DNA of 45,355 nucleotides, taken from positions 1 through 45,355 of the forward strand of contig VGEH01000018.1 in NCBI GenBank assembly GCA_016869375.1, read 5' to 3'. The first letter of the stretch is position 1. Every line of letters begins with the position of its first letter. Origin of the DNA: Alphaproteobacteria bacterium. Lineage in GTDB: Bacteria > Pseudomonadota > Alphaproteobacteria > SHVZ01. Below the pieces are notes generated by a model. The model did no database searches. It had not been told where the DNA came from and saw only the letters and a program-made list of their open reading frames with translations. The position numbers and the translations under genes are program-made. Shown here in pieces: positions 7,926 through 17,367 of this stretch.

Positions 7926-10007
7926 ATGCTCCTGAGAACCCGCGTCATCGTCATCGTTCTCATGGCCCTGCTCGCCGTCGGCTATGTGCTGGTGCAGGCT
8001 GCCTACGAGCGCGAGCGCGTTGTCGACCGCCGCTTCGCGGAGACCAGCGAGGCCGGGCTTGCTGCTCTGTGGAAAGAGGTCTACGCCAACTCGCTCGTCT
8101 CGCTCTCGGCTGACCTCGATCGGCTGAGCCGGGAGGCTGGACTCATCGATGCCGTCAGCAACAACGACCGAAGCGCTCTCTCCGATCATATCTGGGAAGA
8201 CCTCTCATCCGGGCGCTCCCTGCAGGCGCCGACGCATATCGACGTCGTCGATACCAGCAACCGGGTCCTCTTCACGCTGAGCAGCGCCGTGTTTCCGCAA
8301 CCGGCCTTCGGCCAGTCGGTGGTCGAGCGGATGATCGCGGCGCAAAAGCCCGTGGACGGGCTGCGCTACGACCGCGACCTGCGGCTGGTTCTCCTGGTGG
8401 GGACAGCGCTTCGCGACCCCGATGGCCGCGTCGTCGGCGCCGTTACCGTGGGCACTGGCGTAACGCCCGCGCTCAACCGGATGCGCGGCAGCACGGGCAG
8501 CCACATGGTGATCGTCAGCCGGCGCGGTCGGCTGCTCGCCGGCACGGACCCCGACCTCTGGCAGCGGATGGCCGAGCACGAAGAGATCCGGCTGGTCGAA
8601 CCGATTCAGACGCTCGATGTCGATGGCCGCGTTTACACGCTCGTCGGGACCGAGCTCTCCGGCTTGGGCGGCAGCCAGACCGCCCGGCTGATCAGCATTC
8701 GCGACACGACCGAGAACGCGCTTGCCGCGCGGCGCCTCACTTACGTTTCGGTCGGCATCGCGCTTGGCCTCGTCGGCGCTATCCTGATCGGCCTTTTCCT
8801 GTACCTCAGGCGCAGCTTCGTGCCGCTTGATCGTTCGATCGGGGTGCTCGATGCGCTCGCGCGCGGCGACACCTCGGTCGGCGTCGAAGTATCGGGCCGC
8901 GAAGATGAGGTCGGCCGCATTCTGCGGACGATCGAGGTCTTTCGTGCCCAGACGATCACGCTGCAGGGGCTCGAGCGCGCGCGCAACCGTCAGCGTCGGC
9001 GTCAGGAGCGGCTGATCCGCAACCAGATGCAGGCGCTGGCCCAGACCCTCGACGAGGCCGAGCGCGAGGGCGTCATCGGCGATCTGGCCGAGATCGAGGC
9101 TCTGGGACGCGAAAGCGCCGACAAGGCGCGCGTGCAGGGGGCATCGGACGGGCTCGGCCTGATGGCGGTTGCGCTTCGGAAGCTCGCGAGCCGCGTCATC
9201 GGCCAGCAGAATCGGCTGCGCCAGCTGATCGAGGAACTGACCGAGGCGCTGAAGGCGAAAACGGCCTTCCTTGCCCTGCAGCAGGAACTCGACATCGCCG
9301 CGCGCATCCAGAAGTCCGTTCTGGCCCGTCCGATGGACCCGACCGAGCGCTTCGAGATCGCCGGCTTGATGATCCCGGCCAAGGAGGTCGGCGGCGACTA
9401 CTACGACTTCTTCATGCTGGGACCCGACCGGCTCGCGATGGCGGTCGCCGATGTCTCAGGCAAAGGCGTCGCCGCGGCGTTCTTCATGGCGATCACGCGC
9501 ACCCTGCTTCGTGCGACGACGGCGCTGGTGACCGATCCCACGAGCACGATCACCCGCTTGAACGACATCCTGTCGGCCGATAACGACGAGGGGATGTTCG
9601 TCACGATGTTCTATGGCGTGATGAACTTCTCGACTGGCGAGCTCTCCTATGTGAGCGCCGGCCACAACCCGCCGATCCTCAAGCGCGCCAATGGCGAGAT
9701 CGTGACGCTGCCGCAAACCGGCGGTGTCGCGCTCGGCGTCGTCGAAGGCTTCGACTTTGCGTCGGGCAAGATCAACCTCGCTGCCGGCGACCTTCTCTTC
9801 ATGTTCACCGACGGCGTCACCGAGGCGTCCAAAGTGGATGGCGAGCTTTATGGCGACGATCGCCTGCTGCGGCGCTTTGCCGGCATCAACGGGGAGCAAC
9901 CTGCCGCGGTTATCGACACCGTCGTCGCCGATGTCCGCCTCTTCGAGAACGGAGCCGCGCAGGCAGACGACATCACCTGCGTCGCCTTGCAACTGCGCGC
10001 TGGCTAG
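7926..10007 (+). CDS. membrane sensor - HAMP - PP2C/SpoIIE (RsbU-like) serine phosphatase
   Basis: TM + extracytoplasmic sensor + TM + HAMP (LDALARGDTSVGVEVSGREDEVGRILRTIEVFR), coiled coil, SpoIIE domain (QQELDIAARIQKSVL, GGDYYDFFMLGPDRLAMAVADVSGKGVAAAFFMA, LLFMFTDGVTEA, DDITCVALQLR). Confidence 0.9.
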   Translation: MLLRTRVIVIVLMALLAVGYVLVQAAYERERVVDRRFAETSEAGLAALWKEVYANSLVSLSADLDRLSREAGLIDAVSNNDRSALSDHIWEDLSSGRSLQAPTHIDVVDTSNRVLFTLSSAVFPQPAFGQSVVERMIAAQKPVDGLRYDRDLRLVLLVGTALRDPDGRVVGAVTVGTGVTPALNRMRGSTGSHMVIVSRRGRLLAGTDPDLWQRMAEHEEIRLVEPIQTLDVDGRVYTLVGTELSGLGGSQTARLISIRDTTENALAARRLTYVSVGIALGLVGAILIGLFLYLRRSFVPLDRSIGVLDALARGDTSVGVEVSGREDEVGRILRTIEVFRAQTITLQGLERARNRQRRRQERLIRNQMQALAQTLDEAEREGVIGDLAEIEALGRESADKARVQGASDGLGLMAVALRKLASRVIGQQNRLRQLIEELTEALKAKTAFLALQQELDIAARIQKSVLARPMDPTERFEIAGLMIPAKEVGGDYYDFFMLGPDRLAMAVADVSGKGVAAAFFMAITRTLLRATTALVTDPTSTITRLNDILSADNDEGMFVTMFYGVMNFSTGELSYVSAGHNPPILKRANGEIVTLPQTGGVALGVVEGFDFASGKINLAAGDLLFMFTDGVTEASKVDGELYGDDRLLRRFAGINGEQPAAVIDTVVADVRLFENGAAQADDITCVALQLRAG

Positions 10008-10064
10008 GACCGCTGGCGGCAGCTTTCGCGTCGCTGCTAGGGACGGTTTGCCGAGAGGCGGGCT

Positions 10065-10790
10065 TTACCCGCCGAAAGGATCGATGAAAGCCCAATCGGT
10101 TGCGAGCACGGCTTGCCAGCAGGTGTTCTTGCCATGCGCGCCCGTGCTGCTGGCCGCGGGCAGATCGACGACCATGCCGACGTGACCTCCGGCGAGCCCA
10201 TGGATGCTGACCAGGTCGTTTCGGATGACGCCGTCGGAACTCAGCCCGCGTATCCGGAAATTGATCCCGGATGTGTCGTCCGAGCTCTTCGAGAACCAGG
10301 TTCGGACCATCATCATTGGCTTGAGAAAATTGAAGTTTGCCGCCTTCATGACGTGCTTCATCGCGGGCGCATTGAAGGTGCAGAACGGTACTTCCTCCCA
10401 AACGCCGACCGCCTGAGCGAGGCCACCGCCCAGCGAATGGCCGCAGACGGACACTCGTCGGCCGGCTGCGACCTGTTTGGCCGCACGCACCATCTGTCGG
10501 GCCGACGAGGTCTGGTTGGGGAGGATACGCAGCCCGATCCGAGCATCGGCGCTCAGATCGCTTAGAAGCTTGCCCTTCTGCTTCGGGTTGGTGCCGCAAC
10601 ACCCGACGACGACATCCTTGTCCGAGTACCAGATGCCCCCCTGGAAGCCATCGCCGAAAAGCGTTCCCGTCTCCCACTTCTGGACCCGCCAGTTGTCGAC
10701 CATGTGGCCGGCCGGGTCTTCGTAGTATTGGCTCGTCCCGGTGAAGTATGCGGCGTAAGCGATTTTCGCGTAGTCGAGACAGGTGGCCAT
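10065..10790 (-). CDS. class 3 lipase-like alpha/beta hydrolase; candidate T6SS lipase effector
   Basis: VSVCGHSLGGGLAQAVG nucleophile elbow (GxSxG), C-terminal His region (SIHGLAGGHVGMVVDLP); no signal peptide; divergent from clpV. Confidence 0.7.
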   Translation of the reverse strand: MATCLDYAKIAYAAYFTGTSQYYEDPAGHMVDNWRVQKWETGTLFGDGFQGGIWYSDKDVVVGCCGTNPKQKGKLLSDLSADARIGLRILPNQTSSARQMVRAAKQVAAGRRVSVCGHSLGGGLAQAVGVWEEVPFCTFNAPAMKHVMKAANFNFLKPMMMVRTWFSKSSDDTSGINFRIRGLSSDGVIRNDLVSIHGLAGGHVGMVVDLPAASSTGAHGKNTCWQAVLATDWAFIDPFGG

Positions 10791-11347
10791 CCGAGCTACC
10801 TCCTTCGTCGGTCGGCGATGTCACCGGCATTTCTGCATAATGATACCACATGAGTAAATTATTGAATTGACTTAGCTATTTGTGATGTTTCCGGTGAGGG
10901 AGGTCTAAAGGAGCGTCTCAGGACGAAGGGCGTCGCAGCATTACCGCCTTGCTTGGTGGTAACTCTCTCCGCTCGCTTGCTCCAGGAAAGTAAAATTCTC
11001 CTATTCGCCAGGCGCCGTCTGATCCGACTTTACGCGTAAGTGAATGCAGGACGGCTGTGCAATTGAATAGATACTCACCTGATTTAATGAAACGAGTATT
11101 ATTTTGTATATTTATTGTCGTCTATTGATTGTTGCCTGAAATTTGCGACTCTCTTAACGTGAGATCGGTGATGACGGGCGTCAGTGTCGTGCGTCACATC
11201 GATGAAGTCTTGTTGCAGTTTAGGATCGTTGAGTTCCGGTCTCGACACGTTGTGAGGGGCGTGGCTATCCTGCGGCAGCTGCGGAGTCTGGGGTGGGACT
11301 CAAGGTAGCCAACGCGCGGCGCCCAAGGCGCCCAAGGGGAGGCGTGC
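10791..11347. promoter_or_regulatory. AT-rich divergent intergenic region between lipase-like gene and clpV
   Basis: 557 bp without convincing ORF, visibly AT-rich core (e.g. 11055-11140) in an otherwise GC-rich window; must contain control elements for both divergent units. Confidence 0.45.
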
Positions 11348-13984
11348 GTGGTCTCAGTCGACCTGCAGTCGCTAGTTCGTGGGCTGAATCCTTCCTGCCG
11401 GAAGGCGCTCGAGGCCGCTGTCGGCCTCACCCTTTCTCGTACGCACTACAACGCCGAGATCGAGCACTGGCTCTTGAAGCTGGTGGAGTCGCCCGGCGGC
11501 GATATCCCTCTAATCCTCAGACAGTACGAGGTTAACGTCGCGCGGCTGACTGCCGACCTCACGCGCGTCCTCGACAAGCTCAAGACGGGCAACAGCCGGC
11601 CTCCGGCTCTGTCGCCGGACATCATCACGCTGGTCCGCGAGGCTTGGCTCATCGCCTCGCTGCGTTACGGCGTCGCCCAGATTCGCTCGGGTCACCTTCT
11701 GGCGGCCTTGCTGTCTAATGAGAGTTTGGCGCCGCGGGCGCGCGAGTCCTCCGCCGAACTCGGACGCATCCCGGCCGAGACGCTGCTCAAGGATCTCCAG
11801 AAGATCGTCGCGAGTTCGTCGGAGGCGGCAGAGGCACCGGCGCTTGGCGGCGGCGGAGCAGGGGGCGAAGCGGGGCCGGCGGCCGTCCGTCCGGCCGGCT
11901 CGGGCGCTCTCGACCAGTTCACCATCGACCTCACGGCGCAGGCGAAGGCCGGCAAGATCGACACGATCGTAGGGCGGGATCCCGAGGTCCGGCAGATCGT
12001 CGACATCCTGCTGCGCCGGCGACAGAACAACCCGATCCTCACGGGTGAAGCCGGCGTCGGCAAGACCGCCGTCGTCGAGGGCTTCGCGCTTCGCATCGCC
12101 CAGGGCGATGTGCCGGATGCGCTCAAAGGCGTCGTGATCCGCACGCTCGATCTCGGCCTTCTGCAGGCGGGCGCCGGCATGAAGGGCGAGTTCGAAAACC
12201 GGCTGAAGAGCGTGATCGACGAGATCAAGGCGTCGCCCGTGCCCATCATCACCTTCATCGATGAGGCGCATACGCTGATCGGCGCCGGCGGCGCCGCGGG
12301 TCAGAACGATGCCGCGAACCTGCTGAAGCCGGCGCTCGCGCGCGGCGAGATGCGGACCATCGCTGCCACAACCTGGGCCGAATACAAGAAGTACTTCGAA
12401 CGCGATCCGGCGCTGACCCGTCGCTTCCAGGTGGTCAAGGTCGAGGAGCCGGAGGAGCCGATCGCGATCGCGATGATGCGCGGCCTCGTGCCGGTGCTGG
12501 AGAAGCACCACAAGGTTCGCATCCTGAGCGACGCGGTGAAGGACTCGGTGCGGCTCTCGCACCGCTACATCCCGGCGCGCCAGCTTCCCGACAAGTCGGT
12601 GAGCCTGCTGGATACGGCCTGCGCCCGCGTGGCGATGAGCCAAGGCGCGATCCCGGCGCCGATAGAGGATTGCCGGCGCCAAATCGAGTCGCTGACCGCC
12701 GAGATCGGCATCGCCCAGCGCGAGGCGAAGACGCGCGGCGCCGAGGCCGAGCTCATCGCTGAGCTCGAGGTCAAGAAGGCCGCTGCCGAGAAGGAGCTGG
12801 TGGCGCTTGAGGCGCGCTGGAACGAAGAGAAGGCGATGGTGAAGCAGCTGGGTGAGCTGCGCGCCAAGCTCGAGGACGAGAAAGAGCCGGCTGGCGCAGA
12901 CGTCCGGACCGAGTACGAGGCGCTGGTCAAGAAGCTGCGCACGCTCCAGGGCGAGGCGCCGCTGGTCAAGGACAGCGTCGATGGCCAGGCGATCGCCGAT
13001 GTCGTGGCGGCGTGGACCGGCATTCCGGTCGGCCGGATGATGGGCGACGAGATCCGCAACGTGCTCGGCCTCAAGGAGAGGATGAAGCAGCGGATCATCG
13101 GCCAGGATCACGCGATCGATACGATCTCTGAGGCGATGTGGACGGCCCGTGCCAAGCTCACGGATCCGCGCAAGCCCATCGGCGTCTTCATGCTCGCGGG
13201 CACCAGCGGCGTCGGCAAGACCGAGACCGCGCTGGCGCTTGCCGACCAGCTTTACGGCGGCGAGCAGAACATGACGACGATCGCCATGTCGGAGTTCAAG
13301 GAAGAGCACAAGGTCTCGATGCTCGTGGGCTCGCCGCCCGGGTATGTCGGCTACGGCGAGGGCGGCGTCCTGACCGAGGCGGTGCGCCGCCGGCCATACA
13401 GCGTGATCCTGCTCGACGAGGTCGAGAAGGCACATCCCGGCGTCCAGGACGTGTTCTTCCAGGTCTTCGACAAGGGCTCTCTGCGCGACGGCGAAGGCCG
13501 CGACATCGACTTCAAGAACACGGTCATCATCCTGACCTCGAACGCCGGCACCGAGACGATTGCCAAGCTGGCGGCCGATCCGGACACGATGCCGGATCCG
13601 AAGGGGCTGACCGAGGCGATCCGGCCGGAACTCCTCAAATTCTTCAAGCCGGCCTTCCTCGGCCGCATCGTCGTGATCCCCTACCTGCCGCTTTCCGATG
13701 ATGTGCTGAAGCGCATCATCGAGATCAATATGGGGCGTATCCGCTCGCGCCTCAGAGAGCACTACAAGGCGGAGTTCGACTACGACCCGGCACTGGTCGC
13801 GAACATCGCCGAGCGGTGCAAGGAAAACGAGAGCGGAGCGAGAAACGTCGAGACGATCGTGTCCCGGACCTTGCTGCCGGAGCTGTCGGCACGCCTGCTT
13901 GGGCGTATGGCCGACGGTCAGCCGGTGTCGAAGGTCCGCGTCTCGCCGGGGGCGGATGGTGGGTTCGCCTACGAGATCAACTAG
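11348..13984 (+). CDS. clpV: T6SS AAA+ ATPase ClpV/TssH
   Basis: ClpB-like two AAA domains (GEAGVGKTAVVEG; GTSGVGKTETALALADQLYGGEQNMTTIAMSEFKEEHKVSMLVGSPPGYVGYGEGGVLTEAVRRRPYSVILLDEVEKAH), ClpV-type N-domain. Confidence 0.97.
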   Translation: MVSVDLQSLVRGLNPSCRKALEAAVGLTLSRTHYNAEIEHWLLKLVESPGGDIPLILRQYEVNVARLTADLTRVLDKLKTGNSRPPALSPDIITLVREAWLIASLRYGVAQIRSGHLLAALLSNESLAPRARESSAELGRIPAETLLKDLQKIVASSSEAAEAPALGGGGAGGEAGPAAVRPAGSGALDQFTIDLTAQAKAGKIDTIVGRDPEVRQIVDILLRRRQNNPILTGEAGVGKTAVVEGFALRIAQGDVPDALKGVVIRTLDLGLLQAGAGMKGEFENRLKSVIDEIKASPVPIITFIDEAHTLIGAGGAAGQNDAANLLKPALARGEMRTIAATTWAEYKKYFERDPALTRRFQVVKVEEPEEPIAIAMMRGLVPVLEKHHKVRILSDAVKDSVRLSHRYIPARQLPDKSVSLLDTACARVAMSQGAIPAPIEDCRRQIESLTAEIGIAQREAKTRGAEAELIAELEVKKAAAEKELVALEARWNEEKAMVKQLGELRAKLEDEKEPAGADVRTEYEALVKKLRTLQGEAPLVKDSVDGQAIADVVAAWTGIPVGRMMGDEIRNVLGLKERMKQRIIGQDHAIDTISEAMWTARAKLTDPRKPIGVFMLAGTSGVGKTETALALADQLYGGEQNMTTIAMSEFKEEHKVSMLVGSPPGYVGYGEGGVLTEAVRRRPYSVILLDEVEKAHPGVQDVFFQVFDKGSLRDGEGRDIDFKNTVIILTSNAGTETIAKLAADPDTMPDPKGLTEAIRPELLKFFKPAFLGRIVVIPYLPLSDDVLKRIIEINMGRIRSRLREHYKAEFDYDPALVANIAERCKENESGARNVETIVSRTLLPELSARLLGRMADGQPVSKVRVSPGADGGFAYEIN

Positions 13985-14026
13985 CGCAAGCCTAGATCGT
14001 TCGAGCAGCAGCCAACGGAGAAAAAA

Positions 14027-14503
14027 ATGGCGATCTATATGAAGTACGAAGGCATTGACGGCGAGGCGACGCACGAGAACCACAAGAAGTGGCTCGACAT
14101 CAACAGCCTGCAGTGGGGCATGGGGCGCGCCATCAGCACCAAGGCCGGCGCATCCACCAACCGCGAGGCTTCGGAGCCTTCGGTCTCGGAAGTCACCATC
14201 ACCAAGCTGATGGACTCGGCCTCGCCGAAGTTCTTTACCGAGTCGTGCACCGGCGCGGCCGGCAAGAAGGTCGAGATCCATCTCGTGACGACCGGCAGCC
14301 CCGGCAACACCTATGCCGAGTACACGCTGACCGATGGGCTGGTCTCCTCCTACTCGATGAGCTCGGGCGGCGATCGTCCGACGGAGTCGATCTCGATCAG
14401 CTTCACCAAGGTCGAGTACAAGTTCACGCCATACGACAACAAGAACAAGGCTGGCACGCCGATCGCGGTCAGCTACGACCTCAGCACGACCAAGAGCGGC
14501 TGA
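14027..14503 (+). CDS. hcp: T6SS tube protein Hcp/TssD
   Basis: MAIYMKYEGIDGEATHENHKKWLDINSLQWGMGR... SVSEVTITKLMDSASPKFFTES...; Hcp1-family pattern. Confidence 0.95.
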   Translation: MAIYMKYEGIDGEATHENHKKWLDINSLQWGMGRAISTKAGASTNREASEPSVSEVTITKLMDSASPKFFTESCTGAAGKKVEIHLVTTGSPGNTYAEYTLTDGLVSSYSMSSGGDRPTESISISFTKVEYKFTPYDNKNKAGTPIAVSYDLSTTKSG

Positions 14504-14594
14504 TCCCGATTGAAGGAGGTTGGCGGAGGGGGCCGTCAGCGGACGGCACCCTTTGTCCACCATGGTTCCGGTGAACGAGACGGGTGGCTGAGGC

Positions 14595-16703
14595 GTGTCC
14601 ATAACGCAGACCGGCCGCTGGCTGTCGATGACGACCCCGCTCGGGGCCGACGTGCTGATCGCGACGGCGATCAGCGGTCGCGAGCAGCTATCATCGCTCT
14701 ATTCGTTCAAGATCGACTGTTTTTCGACCAACACCGCGATCCAGCCCGGCGACCTGCTCGGCCAGCACGCCAGCGCCACGGTCCAGCGCGGCGACGGCAC
14801 GACGCGCGTCTTCAGCGGCATCGTTCGCTCGATTGCCTCGGGGCCGATGCTGACAGCCACGCACCGCGCCTACCAGATCGAGCTCGTGCCGCCGCTCTGG
14901 TTGCTCACCCGCACCTCCGACTGCCGCGTCTTCCAGAGCCAGACCGCCATGGACATCGTCGAGGCGGTACTCAAGGAAGGCAGCATCACCGGCTACAAGA
15001 AGAAGACCAGCGGCAGCTTCGTCAAACGCGACTGCTGCGTCCAGTTCAACGAGACCGATTTCGCCTTCGTCTCGCGCCTGCTCGAGTCGATCGGCGTCTT
15101 CTACTACTTCGAGCATGGCGCCAGCGCCACGACGATGGTCATGGGCAACGCGACGACCGCGTGGTTCGACTGCGTTGATGCGGAGGTGACGTTCCGTGCC
15201 GGCGACGACCCCTCCTACGAGAACGTCAACGACTGGCAGGACGCCCGCCGCTTCGTTTCCGGCAAATGGGCGCTCAAGGACTACGACTTCGAGAATCCCG
15301 ATACGGATCTCGCCGTCACTGAGACGACCGTGCTTTCGGTCTCGAGCTTCAAGACCTGGGAGCGCTTCGAGTATCCTGGACCCTACAAGGTCAAGGCAGA
15401 CGGCACGGCCGACGCTAAGGTCAGGATGGCGACCGAAGAGGCCGAATGGGCCGAGGTGGCGGGCCGCGGTGCCGTTCGCGGCTTCGCGCCGGGCGCCAAG
15501 TTCAAGCTCTCGCGCCATCCGGTTTCGGCAGAGGCCGGAAAGAGCTTCGTCGTGACCGAGGTGACGCACGAGGCGCGCGACCCGACGCATTTCAGCCGCG
15601 ATCCGAACGAGCGTCCCTTCTATCGCAACAGCTTCAGCTGTCTTCCTGACTCGGTGCTGTTCCGTCCGCCCTGGATGACGCCCAAGCCGCGCATGGCCGG
15701 TCCCCAGACCGCGACGGTGGTCGGGCCCTCGGGCGAGGAGATCCACTGCGACAAGTACGGGCGCATCCGGGTGCTGTTCCGCTGGGATAGGCTCGGCAAG
15801 AAGGACGATACGGCCTTCTGCTGGGTGAGGCTGGCGCAGCCGATGGCCGGCGCCAAATGGGGCATCTATTCGATCCCGCGCGTCGGCATGGAGGTGCTGG
15901 TCGATTTCCTCAACGGCGACCCAGACTACCCGGTTGTCGTCGCCTGTCTCACCAACGCGACCAATATGCCGCCATACGATCTGCCGACGGATCGCACCAA
16001 GAGCGGCATCAAGACGCGAAGCTCGCCGTCCGGCGACGCGACGATGTTCAACGAACTGCGCTTCGAGGACAAGAAGGGCTCCGAGGAGGTCTATGTCCAC
16101 GCGCAGAAGGATTTCAAGCGCGTGGTCGTCAACGACGATGTGCTGTCGGTCACCGGCACGCGCACGCTGACCACCAAAGGCAATGTCACCGAGACGGTCA
16201 GCGAAGGCGACTGGGCGATGACCGTCGCAAAGGGCGGGCACAGCCTGACGGTCTCCAAGGGCGACCATTCGGTCGACGTCGCCGAGGGCGGTCAGTCGGT
16301 GACGGTCTCCAAGGGCGATCAGACCATCGCGGTCGCCAAGGGCAAGCGCGAGCTCACCGTCGACGGCAACCACACGGTCGAAGTGACGAAGGGCGATGAG
16401 TCGCTGACCGTCAAGGCCGGCAAACGGACCGTGAAGGTGGACAAGGGCGATGACAGCCTGACCGTCGCCAAGGGGGCCATCACGATAAAGGCGACGGCCG
16501 GAAAGATCACGATCGAGGCGGGAACCTCGATCGAGCTCAAGCAGGGTTCGAACAGCATCAAGATCGATGCCGGGGGCGTCACCATCAAGGGCGGGTCTAT
16601 CAAGGCGACGGCGAGCATCTCGGCCGAGATCAAAGGCGCCCAGACCAAGCTCGAGGGATCCGGGATGGTGACGATCAAAGGCGGCCTGGTGCAGATCAAC
16701 TGA
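14595..16703 (+). CDS. vgrG: T6SS spike protein VgrG/TssI
   Basis: Gp27/gp44-like N-terminal, gp5 OB region (GPSGEEIHCDKYGRIRVLFRWDR, CWVRLAQPMAGAKWGIYSIPRVGMEVLVDFLNGDPDYPVV), C-terminal beta-helix repeats; GTG start. Confidence 0.96.
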   Translation: MSITQTGRWLSMTTPLGADVLIATAISGREQLSSLYSFKIDCFSTNTAIQPGDLLGQHASATVQRGDGTTRVFSGIVRSIASGPMLTATHRAYQIELVPPLWLLTRTSDCRVFQSQTAMDIVEAVLKEGSITGYKKKTSGSFVKRDCCVQFNETDFAFVSRLLESIGVFYYFEHGASATTMVMGNATTAWFDCVDAEVTFRAGDDPSYENVNDWQDARRFVSGKWALKDYDFENPDTDLAVTETTVLSVSSFKTWERFEYPGPYKVKADGTADAKVRMATEEAEWAEVAGRGAVRGFAPGAKFKLSRHPVSAEAGKSFVVTEVTHEARDPTHFSRDPNERPFYRNSFSCLPDSVLFRPPWMTPKPRMAGPQTATVVGPSGEEIHCDKYGRIRVLFRWDRLGKKDDTAFCWVRLAQPMAGAKWGIYSIPRVGMEVLVDFLNGDPDYPVVVACLTNATNMPPYDLPTDRTKSGIKTRSSPSGDATMFNELRFEDKKGSEEVYVHAQKDFKRVVVNDDVLSVTGTRTLTTKGNVTETVSEGDWAMTVAKGGHSLTVSKGDHSVDVAEGGQSVTVSKGDQTIAVAKGKRELTVDGNHTVEVTKGDESLTVKAGKRTVKVDKGDDSLTVAKGAITIKATAGKITIEAGTSIELKQGSNSIKIDAGGVTIKGGSIKATASISAEIKGAQTKLEGSGMVTIKGGLVQIN
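16200..16510 (+). repeat. protein-level repeats of about 8-11 residues in VgrG beta-helix (xLTVxKGDx units)
   Basis: MTVAKGGHS-LTVSKGDHS-VDVAEGGQS-VTVSKGDQT-IAVAKGKRE-LTVDGNHT-VEVTKGDES-LTVKAGKRT-VKVDKGDDS-LTVAKG. Confidence 0.85.
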
Positions 16704-16707
16704 GGCG

Positions 16708-17292
16708 ATGATGAAGATTCCCGCTCTTCAGAAGGTCTCGGTCGCGCTCGCCTCCGACGTGCTCGCCAAGTGCGAGCCGACCGATGACGGAAAAAAGCTG
16801 GCGCAGCCGGGCATGACTCCGTCGCGTTTCGTCGAGGCGGCGGTCGCGGCCGAGGCCTTTCCCGATGCGATCCGATTCCTCGCCTTTGCGCTTCCGATCC
16901 GGGAGGCGGTCTGGTGGGCCTGCCTTGTCGTCCGCGACTCTCTGGGGAAGGAGATCACGCCTCAGGGGGCCGCAGTCCTAGAGGCAGTCGAGGCTTGGGT
17001 CTACAAGCCGGCCGACGCCAATCGCCGCGCGGTCTTCGCGAAAGGGGAGGCCGTCGGTTTCGACAATCCGGTCGGGTATCTGGCCCTCGGCGCCTTCTGG
17101 AGCGGGGGCAGCATGGCGCCGCCGGGATTGCCGGAGGTGCCCCCCGATCCCGCCCTGGCGCCGAACGCCGTGGCCGCCGCCATTCTGCTCGCGGCCGTGG
17201 TCAGCGGTCCGGAGCAGGCCGTAGAGCGCTATGGGCGGGCTCTGGCCCGGGCCGTGAGCATCGCCAATGGGGGAGACGGGCGTCAGATTTAG
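16708..17292 (+). CDS. T6SS-associated protein of unknown function (possibly DUF6931-like)
   Basis: 194 aa ORF starting 4 bp after vgrG stop; Ala-rich, cytoplasmic (AFPDAIRFLAFALPIREAVWWACLVVRDSLG..., PVGYLALGAFWSGGSMAPPGLPEVPPDP). Confidence 0.55.
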   Translation: MMKIPALQKVSVALASDVLAKCEPTDDGKKLAQPGMTPSRFVEAAVAAEAFPDAIRFLAFALPIREAVWWACLVVRDSLGKEITPQGAAVLEAVEAWVYKPADANRRAVFAKGEAVGFDNPVGYLALGAFWSGGSMAPPGLPEVPPDPALAPNAVAAAILLAAVVSGPEQAVERYGRALARAVSIANGGDGRQI

Positions 17293-17367
17293 GGGGAAGG
17301 CCCCCACGGAAACAGTTGATTTCCGCCAATATGTGATATCTTGCGACAGCAGGATGGGAGGGCAACC

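Noticed and set aside
10057-10073. Perfect 6-bp hairpin GGCGGG-CTTTA-CCCGCC at the convergent rsbU/lipase end, considered as a terminator
   Set aside because: Short stem, no U-tract on either strand, and it overlaps the lipase stop codon; too weak to call
10113-10565. 150-aa plus-strand ORF overlapping the lipase gene, considered as an antisense immunity gene
   Set aside because: No signal peptide or hydrophobic segment, composition consistent with antisense translation of the lipase
10791-11347. Sigma-54 (TGGC-N8-TTGC) promoter upstream of clpV
   Set aside because: No convincing element with correct spacing found by eye
11510-14602. 1030-aa minus-strand ORF antisense to clpV/hcp
   Set aside because: Arg/Leu/Asp/His-rich low-information translation opposite a strongly recognised ClpV; typical high-GC antisense open frame
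14691-16373. 560-aa minus-strand ORF antisense to vgrG
   Set aside because: Opposite a confident VgrG; biased composition and no recognisable motifs
16520-16703. VgrG C-terminus as an 'evolved' effector domain
   Set aside because: Sequence stays beta-helix-like (GGVTIKGGSIKATASISAEIKGAQTKLEGSGMVTIKGG) to the stop; no added domain
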